This document shows positions 17,469 to 25,449 of a DNA stretch of 64,000 nt, one piece after another. How positions within the stretch are numbered: the first letter of the stretch is position 1; the number at the start of each line of letters is the position of its first letter. Source of the stretch: JAAYBF01 sp963715445. GTDB lineage: Bacteria > Actinomycetota > Thermoleophilia > Solirubrobacterales > Thermoleophilaceae. Location of the stretch: contig OY970240.1 of the NCBI GenBank assembly GCA_963715445.1, positions 620,001-684,000 on the forward strand, given 5' to 3'. The notes beneath the pieces are model-generated. The model did no database searches and was not told where the DNA came from. It was given only the letters and a program-made list of their open reading frames with translations. Position numbers and translations under genes: made by a program.

Positions 17469-19787
17469 CTAGGCCTCGATGCCGCCCCGGGCCTCGGCCG
17501 CGACGGCGCGCAGCTCGACCGGGGTGGCGTGGAGGGCGCGCAGGCGCAGATCCCTCCAGGTCATGCCCTCGCGCAGGAGCGCAGGCATGCCCATCGCGAA
17601 GGCGGTGGCGATCTCCACCGCCTGGAGGATGATCCCGTAGGCGAGAGCGTCGGTCTTGCCGACGCCATAGGCGGAGAGCACGGCCACGCAGGCGGCCTGG
17701 AAGACACCGAGGTTCGACGGCGTCGCCGGCAGGGCCGCGGTGACGTTGACGGCGAAGAGGACCGCGGCGGCGGCACCGATTCCCGCCTGGCCGTCGAGGC
17801 CTAGCGCGACCAGCAGGACGTAGCAGGCGAGCCACTGGATCGACCAAGCCGTGAGCTGCATCGCCGTCGCCCAGGCGCCGAGGCGGGGGTTCCTGAACAC
17901 GCCGAGCCCCCGGCGCACCTGGACCATCGCGCCCCGCGCGACGGCGGCGGCCCGCTGGACGCGGACGAAGCGCGAGGGCTTGCCACGGCGCAGCAGCATC
18001 GGCGCCCCGATCACGAGCACCGCGAGCAGGAACGGCGCGACCGTCACGAAGACGAGCGCGTCCTCGCCGCCGCGGAAGACGCCGACGGTGGCGAACATCA
18101 CCCCGCCGAGCACCACTAGCGCGAGGATGTTGAGCAGCGTCTGCGAGACGATCGAGCCGAGCACGACCGGGAAGCGGTCCCTGACGCGGCCGATGCGCCT
18201 GGCCATGATCAGCGCGCGCGAGGGCTCTCCGAGCCGCGCCGGCAGCGTCGCGGACATCAGCACGCCGATCATCGTCGCCCGCGCGGCGTCACGCCTGCGC
18301 ACGCGGGTGCCGGGCAGCGCGGCGCGCAGGATCGCGTGCCATGCCTCGGCTCGTACGAGCATCGAGGCGCACATCAACGCGAAAGCGGCCAGCACCCACA
18401 CCGGGGTGGCCGCCAGCAGAGCGCGCCCGATCGAATCGGTTCCGATCCTGTTGAGAGCCAGGGCGGCCAGGCCGACGCCGACGGCCACTCCGCCGATCGC
18501 GGCCACGCGCCTGGCCTTCTGCCACCGGCTGCGGCCCTCACTGGGAGCGGCCGGCTCGATGGAGGGCAGGCGCCGCGGTGGCGCGGCCGGGCCGAGAGCC
18601 GCCGAGACCGCGCCGACGCGGGTTCCCAGGCGGGCCCCGCGCGTTGCGGGCGCGGGCACCGAGATCGCGTCCTCGTAAGCGCCCATCACGTCGTCGGCCA
18701 CCCGCGCCCACGAGAAGCGCTCGGCGCGCTCGAGGGCCGCCACGCCCATGCGTGCGCGGCGCGCGGGATCCACCGCCAGCTCACGCAGGGCCTCTCCGAG
18801 CGCCGCCGCATCGGCGGCGGGCACGAGCTCGCCGTCCACGTCGTGGCGCACCACGTCGCGATAGCCGGCGATGTCCGAGGCGACCACCGGCGTGCCGGAC
18901 GCGAACGCCTCGGTGAGCACCATGCCGAAGCTCTCGCCGCCGAGCGCCGGGGCCACCAGGAGGTCCGCCTCGCCCAGCAGGCGCCACTTCTCCTCCTCGG
19001 TCACCCGTCCCGCCACGTGCACGCCCTCCAGGTCCAGCAGCAGCGGATCAACCTCCTCGCGCGTGGCGCCGGCGACGGTGAGGCGGGCTGAGACTCCGGC
19101 CCCGCGCAGCGCCTCGAAGGCGCGCAGCAGCACGGGCAGCCCCTTGCGCGCCTCGGCGCGTCCCAGGAACAGCAGCTCGAGCCGATCCCTTCCCTGGCGA
19201 TCGGCCGGCTGGGCGGCAGACAGGTCCACCCCGTTCGGCACGATCCGGTAGCGCCCGCCGTAGAAGCGCTCCGCGGTCCAGCGGGCGGCCTCCGACACCG
19301 CGATCCGCACATGGAGCTTGTTGTAGAGGCGGCGGGCCCCCACGAGGTTGGCGGCGATGCCGTTGACGGCGCGATTGCCCGAGTAGCAGTGGAAGGTGCC
19401 CACGAGCGGCGAGCTCGCCGCCTCCGTCGCGAACCAGCTCACGAGCGGCACGTTCGGCTCGTGCACGTGGATCACGTCATAGGCGCCGTGGCGCAGCTCG
19501 CGGCCGAGCACCCCGACCGCGCTGGGGGACAGCGCCAGGTTGGACACCGCGCCGTTCATCGGCAGGCCCACGGTCCGCCCGAGCGGGATCACGTGATCGG
19601 GCAGGGGCCGACGATCGGGAGCAGCGCCCCGATGCGTTACACGCGCCAGACGGTCGTCGGGGTCGTATGGAGCAAGGAGGCGAACGTCGTGGCCCTGCCC
19701 CAGCAGCTCCTGGGCCAAAGCCTCGGCGTGCCGGCCGACACCACCTGGAAACGTGTACGAGTAAGGGGAGACGATCCCTACGCGCAC
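17469..19787 (-). CDS. GT4 glycosyltransferase fused to an AglD/LPG-synthase-like membrane domain
   Basis: About 772 residues from GTG 19787. Residues 1-~375 are a GT-B glycosyltransferase of family 4 resembling the mannosyltransferase PimA: start VRVGIVSPYSYTFPGGVGRH, acceptor loop VHEPNVP, nucleotide-sugar site GRAEARKGLP and GESFGMVLTEAFASGTPVV. A linker of about 50 residues leads to a membrane domain (about 425-750) with seven or eight helices and the UPF0104/LPG-synthase pattern, including ATLPARLGEPSRALIMARR and LPATPSNLGVFQAA. Such domains flip or anchor lipid intermediates. The fusion suggests that mannosylation of a membrane lipid and its transport are coupled. It is divergent from hemQ, with 45 nt between starts. 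Confidence 0.9.
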   Translation of the reverse strand: MRVGIVSPYSYTFPGGVGRHAEALAQELLGQGHDVRLLAPYDPDDRLARVTHRGAAPDRRPLPDHVIPLGRTVGLPMNGAVSNLALSPSAVGVLGRELRHGAYDVIHVHEPNVPLVSWFATEAASSPLVGTFHCYSGNRAVNGIAANLVGARRLYNKLHVRIAVSEAARWTAERFYGGRYRIVPNGVDLSAAQPADRQGRDRLELLFLGRAEARKGLPVLLRAFEALRGAGVSARLTVAGATREEVDPLLLDLEGVHVAGRVTEEEKWRLLGEADLLVAPALGGESFGMVLTEAFASGTPVVASDIAGYRDVVRHDVDGELVPAADAAALGEALRELAVDPARRARMGVAALERAERFSWARVADDVMGAYEDAISVPAPATRGARLGTRVGAVSAALGPAAPPRRLPSIEPAAPSEGRSRWQKARRVAAIGGVAVGVGLAALALNRIGTDSIGRALLAATPVWVLAAFALMCASMLVRAEAWHAILRAALPGTRVRRRDAARATMIGVLMSATLPARLGEPSRALIMARRIGRVRDRFPVVLGSIVSQTLLNILALVVLGGVMFATVGVFRGGEDALVFVTVAPFLLAVLVIGAPMLLRRGKPSRFVRVQRAAAVARGAMVQVRRGLGVFRNPRLGAWATAMQLTAWSIQWLACYVLLVALGLDGQAGIGAAAAVLFAVNVTAALPATPSNLGVFQAACVAVLSAYGVGKTDALAYGIILQAVEIATAFAMGMPALLREGMTWRDLRLRALHATPVELRAVAAEARGGIEA

Positions 19788-19832
19788 AGTCGCATCGTAG
19801 ACCACCCGGCCGATGCGCCAAACTCCCTGGCG

Positions 19833-20537
19833 GTGAGCGCCCGCAGATACCTCAAGTACACCTTCGTGAAGGTGAGCCCGGAGTGGCGCCGGCGCGAGGA
19901 CGGGGAGCGCGCCCAGGACAAGCGCGAGTTCGCCGCGGCCTGCGCCGAGTTCGGCGCCGACCACTTCCTCAAGGCCTACTCGCTGGTGGGCACCCGCGGT
20001 GACTGCGATCTGATGCTGCGCAGCGTCGCCCCCACGCTCGATCCGATCCACGAGCTGCACGTGCTGCTCAACCAGACCGGGCTGATGCGCTACGCCGACA
20101 TCTCCCACTCGTACCTGGCGCTGACCAAGGAGTCGGTCTACTCGCAGGAGGAGCAGCCCTCAGATCCCAGGCCCGGGTCCGAGCGGCGCTACTTCATCGT
20201 CTACCCGATGTGGAAGAAGCGCGAGTGGTACGCCCTCCCGCCCGATGAGCGGATGCGCATCATGCGCGGCCACATCGAGGTCGGCAAGCGGTACCCCGGC
20301 ATCGAGATCAACACCGCCTACTCCTACGGCCTCGACGACCAGGAGTTCGTCGTGTCCTTCAACGCCGACGACCCGGCCGAGTTCCTCGACCTCGTGCACG
20401 AGCTGCGCTCGACCGAGTCGAGCGCCTTCACGGCCTCCGAGACGCCGATCTTCACCTGCCTGTCCGCGACTCCGGAACGCGCGCTCGACGCGCTCGACGG
20501 CACCGCCGTCACGGCCGTCCTGCCTGCGGCCTCCTAG
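19833..20537 (+). CDS. hemQ: HemQ / chlorite dismutase family (coproheme decarboxylase)
   Basis: A 234-residue protein from GTG 19833 (starts SARRYLKYTFVKV), the usual HemQ length. In actinobacteria HemQ performs the last step of heme b synthesis, decarboxylating coproheme with peroxide. Visible family features are LVGTRGDCDLML, the catalytic Tyr133 in KKREWYALP, the proximal His147 in MRGHIEVGKRYP, and SYGLDDQEFVVSF. The Arg typical of true chlorite dismutases is not evident. Its stop codon shares CTAG with the convergent fprA gene. No other heme gene lies in the window. Confidence 0.9.
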   Translation: MSARRYLKYTFVKVSPEWRRREDGERAQDKREFAAACAEFGADHFLKAYSLVGTRGDCDLMLRSVAPTLDPIHELHVLLNQTGLMRYADISHSYLALTKESVYSQEEQPSDPRPGSERRYFIVYPMWKKREWYALPPDERMRIMRGHIEVGKRYPGIEINTAYSYGLDDQEFVVSFNADDPAEFLDLVHELRSTESSAFTASETPIFTCLSATPERALDALDGTAVTAVLPAAS

Positions 20538-21925
20538 GCCTCTCGGCCGGCGACCTCGAGCATCTCGGCGATCCGGGTCAGCTTCACCCGCGGCCGCCCA
20601 TGGGGCTCGCCGGCCGCCTTCTCCACGGCGTCGATCAGCTCCCAGCCGGCGTAGGAGACGAAGTCGGGGCGCCGCTCGCGGATCAGCTCCTCGATCGCGT
20701 CGCTCCCGCCGATCTCCGGGTCCGCCAGCCTTCCCTCGCGGACGTCCTCGAGCAGATGGTCGACCGTCTCCTGGGCGTCGCGCTTGTTCGTGCCGATGAC
20801 ACCGGAGGGGCCGCGCTTGATCCAGCCGGCCACGTACTCGCCGGGCACGGTCCGCTGGGCCTCGGGGTTCACCACGCGCCCCTCCTCGTTGGGGATGGTG
20901 CCGTGCCACTCGTCGAAGGGGACGCCCTCGATCGGCACGCCGCGGTAGCCGATCGAGCGGAACACGAGGCCCACGTCGAGCGTCTCGTGCCTGTCGGTCG
21001 CCTGGGCGCGAAGCCCTCCGTCGCCTCCGTGCTCGAGGTGGTTGTGCACCAGCTCGAGCTGCTCCACCTTGCCGTCGCCGCGGATCTCGACCGGTGAGAC
21101 GAGGAAGCGCAGGACCACCCGCTTCGGCTTGCCCGCGGGCTCGCGGGAGGCGTACTCCTCGAGGATCTCGACGTTGCGGCGGGGAGTGATCTCGCCGTCG
21201 CCCTCGATCGAGCGGGCGCTGTGCGAGTCGAGCTCGAACGGCTCCACGATCACGTCGGCGTCGGTGAGCTCCCCCAGCTCGCGCAGCTCAGGATTCGTGA
21301 ACGCGGCCTGAGCCGGGCCGCGGCGGCCGAGGATGTAGACCTCCTTGACCTTCGACCGCGAGAGCGCCTCGATCGCGTGGTCGGCCGTGTCGGTGATCTC
21401 CAGCTCCTCGCGCGGGAGCACGAGCATCCGTGCCACATCCATCGCCACGTTCCCGTTGCCGATCACCGCGACGCGCTCGCTCGAGAGGTCGAACTCGAGG
21501 TCGCGGTAGTCCGGGTGGCCGTTGTACCAGGCGACGAACTCGGTGGCGGCCCAGCTGCCCGGGAGATCCTCGCCCTCGACGCCGAGCTGGCGATCGGCCT
21601 CCGCGCCATATGCGTAGACCACCGCGTGGTAGCGGCGCTTCAAGTCCTCGTGCCGGATGTCCGTGCCCACGTTGACGTTGCCGAAGAAGCGGAACTCGGG
21701 CTTGGCGGCCGTCTTCTCGTACACGCGGGTGACCGACTTGATCTTCGGATGGTCCGGGGCCACCCCGGCGCGCACGAGCCCGAACGGCGTGGGCAGACGG
21801 TCGAACATGTCGACCTCCACCGAGAGCTCCTTCGCGCTCAGCAGATGGCCGGCCGTGTAGAAGCCGGCCGGGCCCGAGCCGACGACGGCGACGCGGAGAG
21901 GGTTGTCGGGATCTCCCAGAGACAC
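20534..21925 (-). CDS. fprA: NADPH-ferredoxin reductase, FprA/adrenodoxin-reductase type
   Basis: A 463-residue flavoprotein from GTG 21925. The FAD motif VVGSGPAGFYTA lies at about 13-24; the NADPH Rossmann motif VIGNGNVAMDVARML lies mid-chain; the family segments TPFGLVRAGVAPDHPKIK and GVIGTNKRDAQETV (with GWIKRGPSG) are present. Such enzymes pass electrons from NADPH to ferredoxins, which can feed P450s; a P450 gene lies about 10 kb away but no ferredoxin is seen. It is convergent with hemQ, the two stops sharing CTAG at 20534-20537. Confidence 0.93.
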   Translation of the reverse strand: MSLGDPDNPLRVAVVGSGPAGFYTAGHLLSAKELSVEVDMFDRLPTPFGLVRAGVAPDHPKIKSVTRVYEKTAAKPEFRFFGNVNVGTDIRHEDLKRRYHAVVYAYGAEADRQLGVEGEDLPGSWAATEFVAWYNGHPDYRDLEFDLSSERVAVIGNGNVAMDVARMLVLPREELEITDTADHAIEALSRSKVKEVYILGRRGPAQAAFTNPELRELGELTDADVIVEPFELDSHSARSIEGDGEITPRRNVEILEEYASREPAGKPKRVVLRFLVSPVEIRGDGKVEQLELVHNHLEHGGDGGLRAQATDRHETLDVGLVFRSIGYRGVPIEGVPFDEWHGTIPNEEGRVVNPEAQRTVPGEYVAGWIKRGPSGVIGTNKRDAQETVDHLLEDVREGRLADPEIGGSDAIEELIRERRPDFVSYAGWELIDAVEKAAGEPHGRPRVKLTRIAEMLEVAGREA

Positions 21926-22014
21926 GAGGGCGCGGCATGATACCCGCCCTCCACGGCATCCCCCGGTGCCTCCCGCCCGATGGCCGCGCCATCGATCCGT
22001 ACCCTCAACCCTCG

Positions 22015-23427
22015 ATGGCGCGCAAGGAGGACAGCTCGATCCCGACCGGGCGGATCCGGCGGACCGCCAAGGTGGCGGGCCTCGCCGGCGGCCAGACCGC
22101 CCGCAACTACGCGACCAAGGCGGCCAACCTCACTCGCGACGAGAGCGGCCGGCGCAAAGCCGCGGAGCGGCGCCAGGCGGAGGCGGCCGAGCAGATCCTG
22201 GAGGTGCTCGGGAACATGAAGGGGGCCGCCATGAAGGTCGGCCAGGTGGCCTCCTTCATCGACACCGGCGCCTTCCCCGAGGAGTTCCAGGAGCGCATCC
22301 AGGTGAAGCTGGCGGAGCTGCGCGACTCGGCCCCGCGCGTGGCCTTCAAGGACATGCGCAAGGTCATCGAGACCGAGCTCGAGGAGCCGCTCGGCGAAGC
22401 GTTCGCCGAGCTCGATGAGGAGGCCGTGGCGGCCGCCTCGATCGGCCAGGTGTACCGCGCGCGGCTCCACGACGGGCGCGAAGTGGCCGTGAAGGTCCAG
22501 TACCCGGGCGTCGCCCAGGCGGTGCGCTCCGACCTCCAGAACCTGGGCCTCCTGATGCGGGTCGCCAAGCGGATCGCGCCCGGGATGGACGTCAAGGCGA
22601 TGACCGCCGAGGTCAAGGAGCGGCTCTCGGACGAGCTGGACTACGAGCAGGAGGCGCAGGCCCAGCGGGCGATCGCCCGCCAGTGGCGCGGGCATCCCTT
22701 CATCGTCATCCCGGACGTCGTGACCTCGCTCAGCCGCGAGCGTGTCCTCGTGACCGAGTGGGCGGAGGGCTGCTCCTTCGAGGACGTGCGCGCCCTGCCC
22801 GCCGCCGAGCGCGACCGCTTCGGCGAGATCCTGTTCCGCTTCTTCTCCGGGTCGCTCTACCGCAACGGCCACTTCTCCGGCGACCCGCATCCCGGCAACT
22901 ACCGGCTGATGGAGGACGGCAAGGTCGCGTTCCTGGACTTCGGCATGACCAAGCGCGTCAGCCGGGAGCACCTCGACCTGGAGGTCAAGGGGCTCCGCGC
23001 GGGGATGGATCTCGACGCCGAGACGGTTCACGCGACGATGGCCGAGATCGGGTACTACGACCCCCTCGACCCAGAGCTGACGCCGGCGCTCGTGCTCGAG
23101 CACTTCCGCGCCGCCACCTCCTGGTACATCGAGGATCGGGTCGTGACCGTGGACAAGCAGCTGGTGGCGCAGGTGCTGATCGACCTGGGCGATCCGCGCT
23201 CGGAGCACTGGGCGCTGATGAAGCGCCAGACGATGCCGCCCGAGGCGATGCTCGCCCGGCGCATGGAGGCACTCGTGCTCGGCGTCCTCGGGCACTTGGG
23301 CGCAACCGCCAACTGGCACCGGATCGCGCGCGAGTGGCTGTTCGGCGACCCGCCGAGCACACCGCTCGGCGAGCAGGAGGCCCGGTTCTTCAGCGGCAGG
23401 CGGCCGGCCGCCGGAGCCGCGGCGTAG
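22015..23427 (+). CDS. ABC1/UbiB-family atypical kinase
   Basis: A 470-residue member of the ABC1/ADCK/UbiB family from ATG 22015. Hallmarks in order: the KxGQ motif (KVGQ, residues 74-77), the Ala-rich loop AAASIGQVYRA replacing a normal Gly-rich loop, the lysine in VAVKVQYPG, and the metal/catalytic motifs GDPHPGN and FLDFGM. UbiB proteins support quinone synthesis or lipid handling through ATPase activity; the substrate here is unknown. A basic, Ala-rich N-terminus precedes the domain. The stop codon (TAG) also forms the start of the likely -10 element of the next gene. Confidence 0.92.
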   Translation: MARKEDSSIPTGRIRRTAKVAGLAGGQTARNYATKAANLTRDESGRRKAAERRQAEAAEQILEVLGNMKGAAMKVGQVASFIDTGAFPEEFQERIQVKLAELRDSAPRVAFKDMRKVIETELEEPLGEAFAELDEEAVAAASIGQVYRARLHDGREVAVKVQYPGVAQAVRSDLQNLGLLMRVAKRIAPGMDVKAMTAEVKERLSDELDYEQEAQAQRAIARQWRGHPFIVIPDVVTSLSRERVLVTEWAEGCSFEDVRALPAAERDRFGEILFRFFSGSLYRNGHFSGDPHPGNYRLMEDGKVAFLDFGMTKRVSREHLDLEVKGLRAGMDLDAETVHATMAEIGYYDPLDPELTPALVLEHFRAATSWYIEDRVVTVDKQLVAQVLIDLGDPRSEHWALMKRQTMPPEAMLARRMEALVLGVLGHLGATANWHRIAREWLFGDPPSTPLGEQEARFFSGRRPAAGAAA

Positions 23428-23430
23428 GCT
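23425..23430 (+). promoter_or_regulatory. TAGGCT -10-like element, leaderless start
   Basis: TAGGCT lies 7 nt before the ATG of the glycosylase gene at 23438, with no Shine-Dalgarno sequence. It overlaps the stop codon of the upstream kinase gene. Confidence 0.45.
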
Positions 23431-23437
23431 GGCCCGC

Positions 23438-24094
23438 ATGCCCGGCGAGAGCAAGAGCCCGGCGACCCTCCCCGCAACGGGACCGGCGTTCGACCACCTG
23501 CTCGCCTGCGACCCGGTGCTCGGCGCGATCGTCGAGAGCCACGGGCCGCTCGACCACGAGCAGCGCCGCCGCGGCCGGCCCGACGACGCCTACGGGGCGC
23601 TCGTGCGCGCGATCGCCGGCCAGCAGCTGTCCGTCAAGGCGGCCAGGACGATCTACGACAGGCTGTGCGCGCTCTACGGCGGTCGCACCCCGACCCCGGC
23701 CGAGCTGATCGCCACGGATCCCGACGAGCTGCGCGGAGTCGGCCTCTCGCGCGCGAAGGCCTCCTACCTGCGCGACCTCGCGGAGCACGTGGAGGACGGG
23801 GAGCTCGACCTCGAGCACCTGCCCGAGCTGGACGACGCCGAGGTCACCGAGCAGCTGATCGCCGTCAAGGGCCTCGGCCAGTGGACGGTGGACATGTTCC
23901 TGATCTTCCACCTCGGCCGCGCCGACATCCTGCCGGTGGGCGACCTCGGCATCCGGCGCGCCGCCCAGATCGCCTACGGCCTGCGCAAGCTGCCGACGCC
24001 GGATCGGCTGACCCGGCTGGCGAGGCCGTGGCGCCCCTACCGCTCGCTTGCCTCCCTCTACCTCTGGGAGTCGCTCGACAACGCTCCCGACTGA
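23438..24094 (+). CDS. DNA-3-methyladenine glycosylase, AlkA-like (HhH-GPD)
   Basis: A 218-residue base-excision-repair enzyme that removes alkylated purines from DNA. The HhH-GPD fold is shown by AIAGQQLSVKAA (59-70), the helix-hairpin-helix IAVKGLGQWTVDMF (141-154) and the catalytic Asp169 in LPVGDLGIRRA. It is shorter than E. coli AlkA (282), lacking the N-terminal TBP-like domain, as do many actinobacterial homologues. No Fe-S Cys cluster is present, which argues against EndoIII or MutY. The start has a TAGGCT element 7 nt upstream. An alkyltransferase-like protein is encoded at 44680, another alkylation-response gene. Confidence 0.92.
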   Translation: MPGESKSPATLPATGPAFDHLLACDPVLGAIVESHGPLDHEQRRRGRPDDAYGALVRAIAGQQLSVKAARTIYDRLCALYGGRTPTPAELIATDPDELRGVGLSRAKASYLRDLAEHVEDGELDLEHLPELDDAEVTEQLIAVKGLGQWTVDMFLIFHLGRADILPVGDLGIRRAAQIAYGLRKLPTPDRLTRLARPWRPYRSLASLYLWESLDNAPD

Positions 24095-24100
24095 GCGGAG

Positions 24101-24457
24101 CTAGGCGGCGGAGCCGCAGGAAGGCTCTTCCTCGGCGATGCGGAACGACGAGCCGCAGCCGCAGGAAGCGACGACGTTGGGGTTGTTCACCTCGAACCCC
24201 GCGCCCATCATGCTCTCGGCGTAGTCGACCTCGGAGCCGTCCACGTAGGTGAGGCTCGCCGGGTCGACGAGGATCGAGATGCCCTCGTGGTCGAAGACGT
24301 GGTCGTCCTCGCGCCGCTCGTCGAGTGCCAACGCATACTGGAAGCCGGAGCAGCCGCCACCGCGAACGCCGATCCTCAAGCCGACCTCTCCCTCGGACTC
24401 CTGCTGGGAGAGAAAGCCCCGGACCTTCTCGGCCGCGATGTTGGAGAGGTTCACCAT
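24101..24457 (-). CDS. erpA: HesB/IscA-type iron-sulfur carrier
   Basis: A 118-residue A-type Fe-S carrier that receives clusters from a scaffold and delivers them to apoproteins. The three ligand cysteines are Cys36 (RGGGCSGFQYA), Cys99 and Cys101 (ASCGCGSSF). An extra Cys at 114 lies in the tail EEEPSCGSAA. It is divergent from bolA-grx4 (about 72 nt between starts), and A-type carriers, BolA and monothiol glutaredoxins are functional partners, so this is a small Fe-S maturation locus. It ends 6 nt from the convergent glycosylase gene. Confidence 0.94.
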   Translation of the reverse strand: MVNLSNIAAEKVRGFLSQQESEGEVGLRIGVRGGGCSGFQYALALDERREDDHVFDHEGISILVDPASLTYVDGSEVDYAESMMGAGFEVNNPNVVASCGCGSSFRIAEEEPSCGSAA

Positions 24458-24514
24458 GCTTCAGTAAATGTAGCAATGGCCCACGCCGGTGGGAAGCCGC
24501 GGTCTTTCCCTCGC

Positions 24515-24520
24515 TATGGT
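24515..24520 (+). promoter_or_regulatory. TATGGT -10-like element before bolA
   Basis: TATGGT ends 9 nt before the bolA ATG at 24530. There is a weak AAGG in the gap, so this may be leaderless or very short-leadered. Confidence 0.35.
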
Positions 24521-24529
24521 CTCAAGGCG

Positions 24530-24769
24530 ATGCCCACGAGCGACGAGCTGCAGCAGAGAATCGAGACCGCCCTCCCCGGATCGACGGTCACCGTGGAGGA
24601 CACGACCGGCGGAGGCGATCACTTCCGCGCCGAAGTGGTGTCAGACCGCTTCGCCGGCCTGTCCCGCATCCAGCAGCACAAGCTCGTATACGACGTCTTC
24701 GGCGCGGAGGTCGGCGGATCGATCCACGCGCTGTCCATCAAGACCTCGACACCGGGAGGCCCCCAGTGA
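24530..24769 (+). CDS. bolA: BolA-family protein
   Basis: A 79-residue protein with the BolA KH-like fold: SDELQQRIETALPG at the start, HFRAEVVSDRFAGLSRIQQHK in the centre (split by conserved F and R/H residues) and VYDVFGAEVGG followed by IHALSIKT at the end. BolA proteins bind monothiol glutaredoxins and share a [2Fe-2S] cluster with them. The invariant C-terminal His (IHAL) is present. The stop overlaps the GTG of grx4 by 4 nt (GTGA), so a BolA-Grx complex is made from one message. Confidence 0.93.
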   Translation: MPTSDELQQRIETALPGSTVTVEDTTGGGDHFRAEVVSDRFAGLSRIQQHKLVYDVFGAEVGGSIHALSIKTSTPGGPQ

Positions 24770-25167
24770 CCAACGCCGAGATTCGCGACTTCATAGACGG
24801 CGCGATCAAAGAGAACCCAGTCATGCTCTTCATGAAGGGCAGCCCGGAGCAGCCGGGCTGCGGCTTCTCCGCCCGCACCGCCGCCTGCCTCAACGCGCTC
24901 GGGGTGCGATATGCGGCGCTCGACATCCTGCCCGACCCGCGCATCCGCGAGGAGCTCTCCGGGCTATCGAACTGGCCGACGATCCCGCAGCTGTTCGTCA
25001 AGGGCGAGCTGGTCGGCGGCTGCGACATCGTCACCGAGATGTACGAGACCGGCGAGCTCGCCGAGCTGCTTGGAGCCGAGCAGCCGGAGGCCGCCGAGGA
25101 GACCGTCGCGCAGTCCGAGGCTCCGGTGAGCAGCGGCCCACTGCCGCTGGAGAACCGGCTGGACTGA
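24766..25167 (+). CDS. Monothiol glutaredoxin, Grx4/GrxD family
   Basis: A 133-residue monothiol glutaredoxin from GTG 24766. The active site CGFS has Cys32 in QPGCGFSART; glutathione contacts are visible in NWPTIPQLFVKGELVGGCDI. Such proteins carry a glutathione-ligated [2Fe-2S] cluster and work with BolA and A-type carriers in cluster transfer and iron sensing. About 25 residues after the domain are acidic and low complexity. Translationally coupled to bolA. Two small hairpins follow the stop. Confidence 0.94.
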   Translation: MTNAEIRDFIDGAIKENPVMLFMKGSPEQPGCGFSARTAACLNALGVRYAALDILPDPRIREELSGLSNWPTIPQLFVKGELVGGCDIVTEMYETGELAELLGAEQPEAAEETVAQSEAPVSSGPLPLENRLD

Positions 25168-25168
25168 C

Positions 25169-25200
25169 CCGGCTTGCGCCGGTCCCGGGCCCTGAGGCCC
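25169..25200. terminator. Twin short hairpins between convergent genes
   Basis: CCGGC-TTGC-GCCGG (25169-25182) and GGGCC-CTGA-GGCCC (25187-25200) lie between grx4 and the small minus-strand gene at 25214. No T-tract is present; a bidirectional terminator is plausible. Confidence 0.4.
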
Positions 25201-25213
25201 CGAATCGTCGCTG

Positions 25214-25438
25214 CTACCGCTTGCCGCCGCGGCCGCTCTGCTTGAGCGCGCGGTCGAGCGTCTCGCGCCCGCGGCCGGCGTACTCGCGAGCCTGCCGACG
25301 GTAGCGCTCCTTCTCCTCGTCGGAGAGGGATTGCCAGCGCTCCCAGGCCATCAGGACGACCGGCCAGGCGCGGCGGCCGGCGCGTGTTGCGCGCCCGATG
25401 CGCGAGGCGTGGGCTCGACCTGGGATTCGCATTGCCAT
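25214..25438 (-). CDS. Small basic protein of unknown function
   Basis: A 74-residue protein from ATG 25438 (or ATG 25432). The N-terminal 30 residues are Arg-rich; the rest is a predicted helical stretch WERWQSLSDEEKERYRRQAR followed by REYAGRGRETL, ending GGKR. The SDEEKERYRRQAR pattern recurs in small actinobacterial proteins, in my recollection, without known function. It lies 11 nt downstream of the extended SDR gene on the same strand, so it is likely cotranscribed. Confidence 0.6.
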   Translation of the reverse strand: MAMRIPGRAHASRIGRATRAGRRAWPVVLMAWERWQSLSDEEKERYRRQAREYAGRGRETLDRALKQSGRGGKR

Positions 25439-25449
25439 CGGTCCGAAGG

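Noticed and set aside
19788..20108. 107-residue N-terminal extension of the glycosyltransferase fusion
   Set aside because: It overlaps the divergent hemQ gene and lacks family similarity; GTG 19787 gives the conserved first strand.
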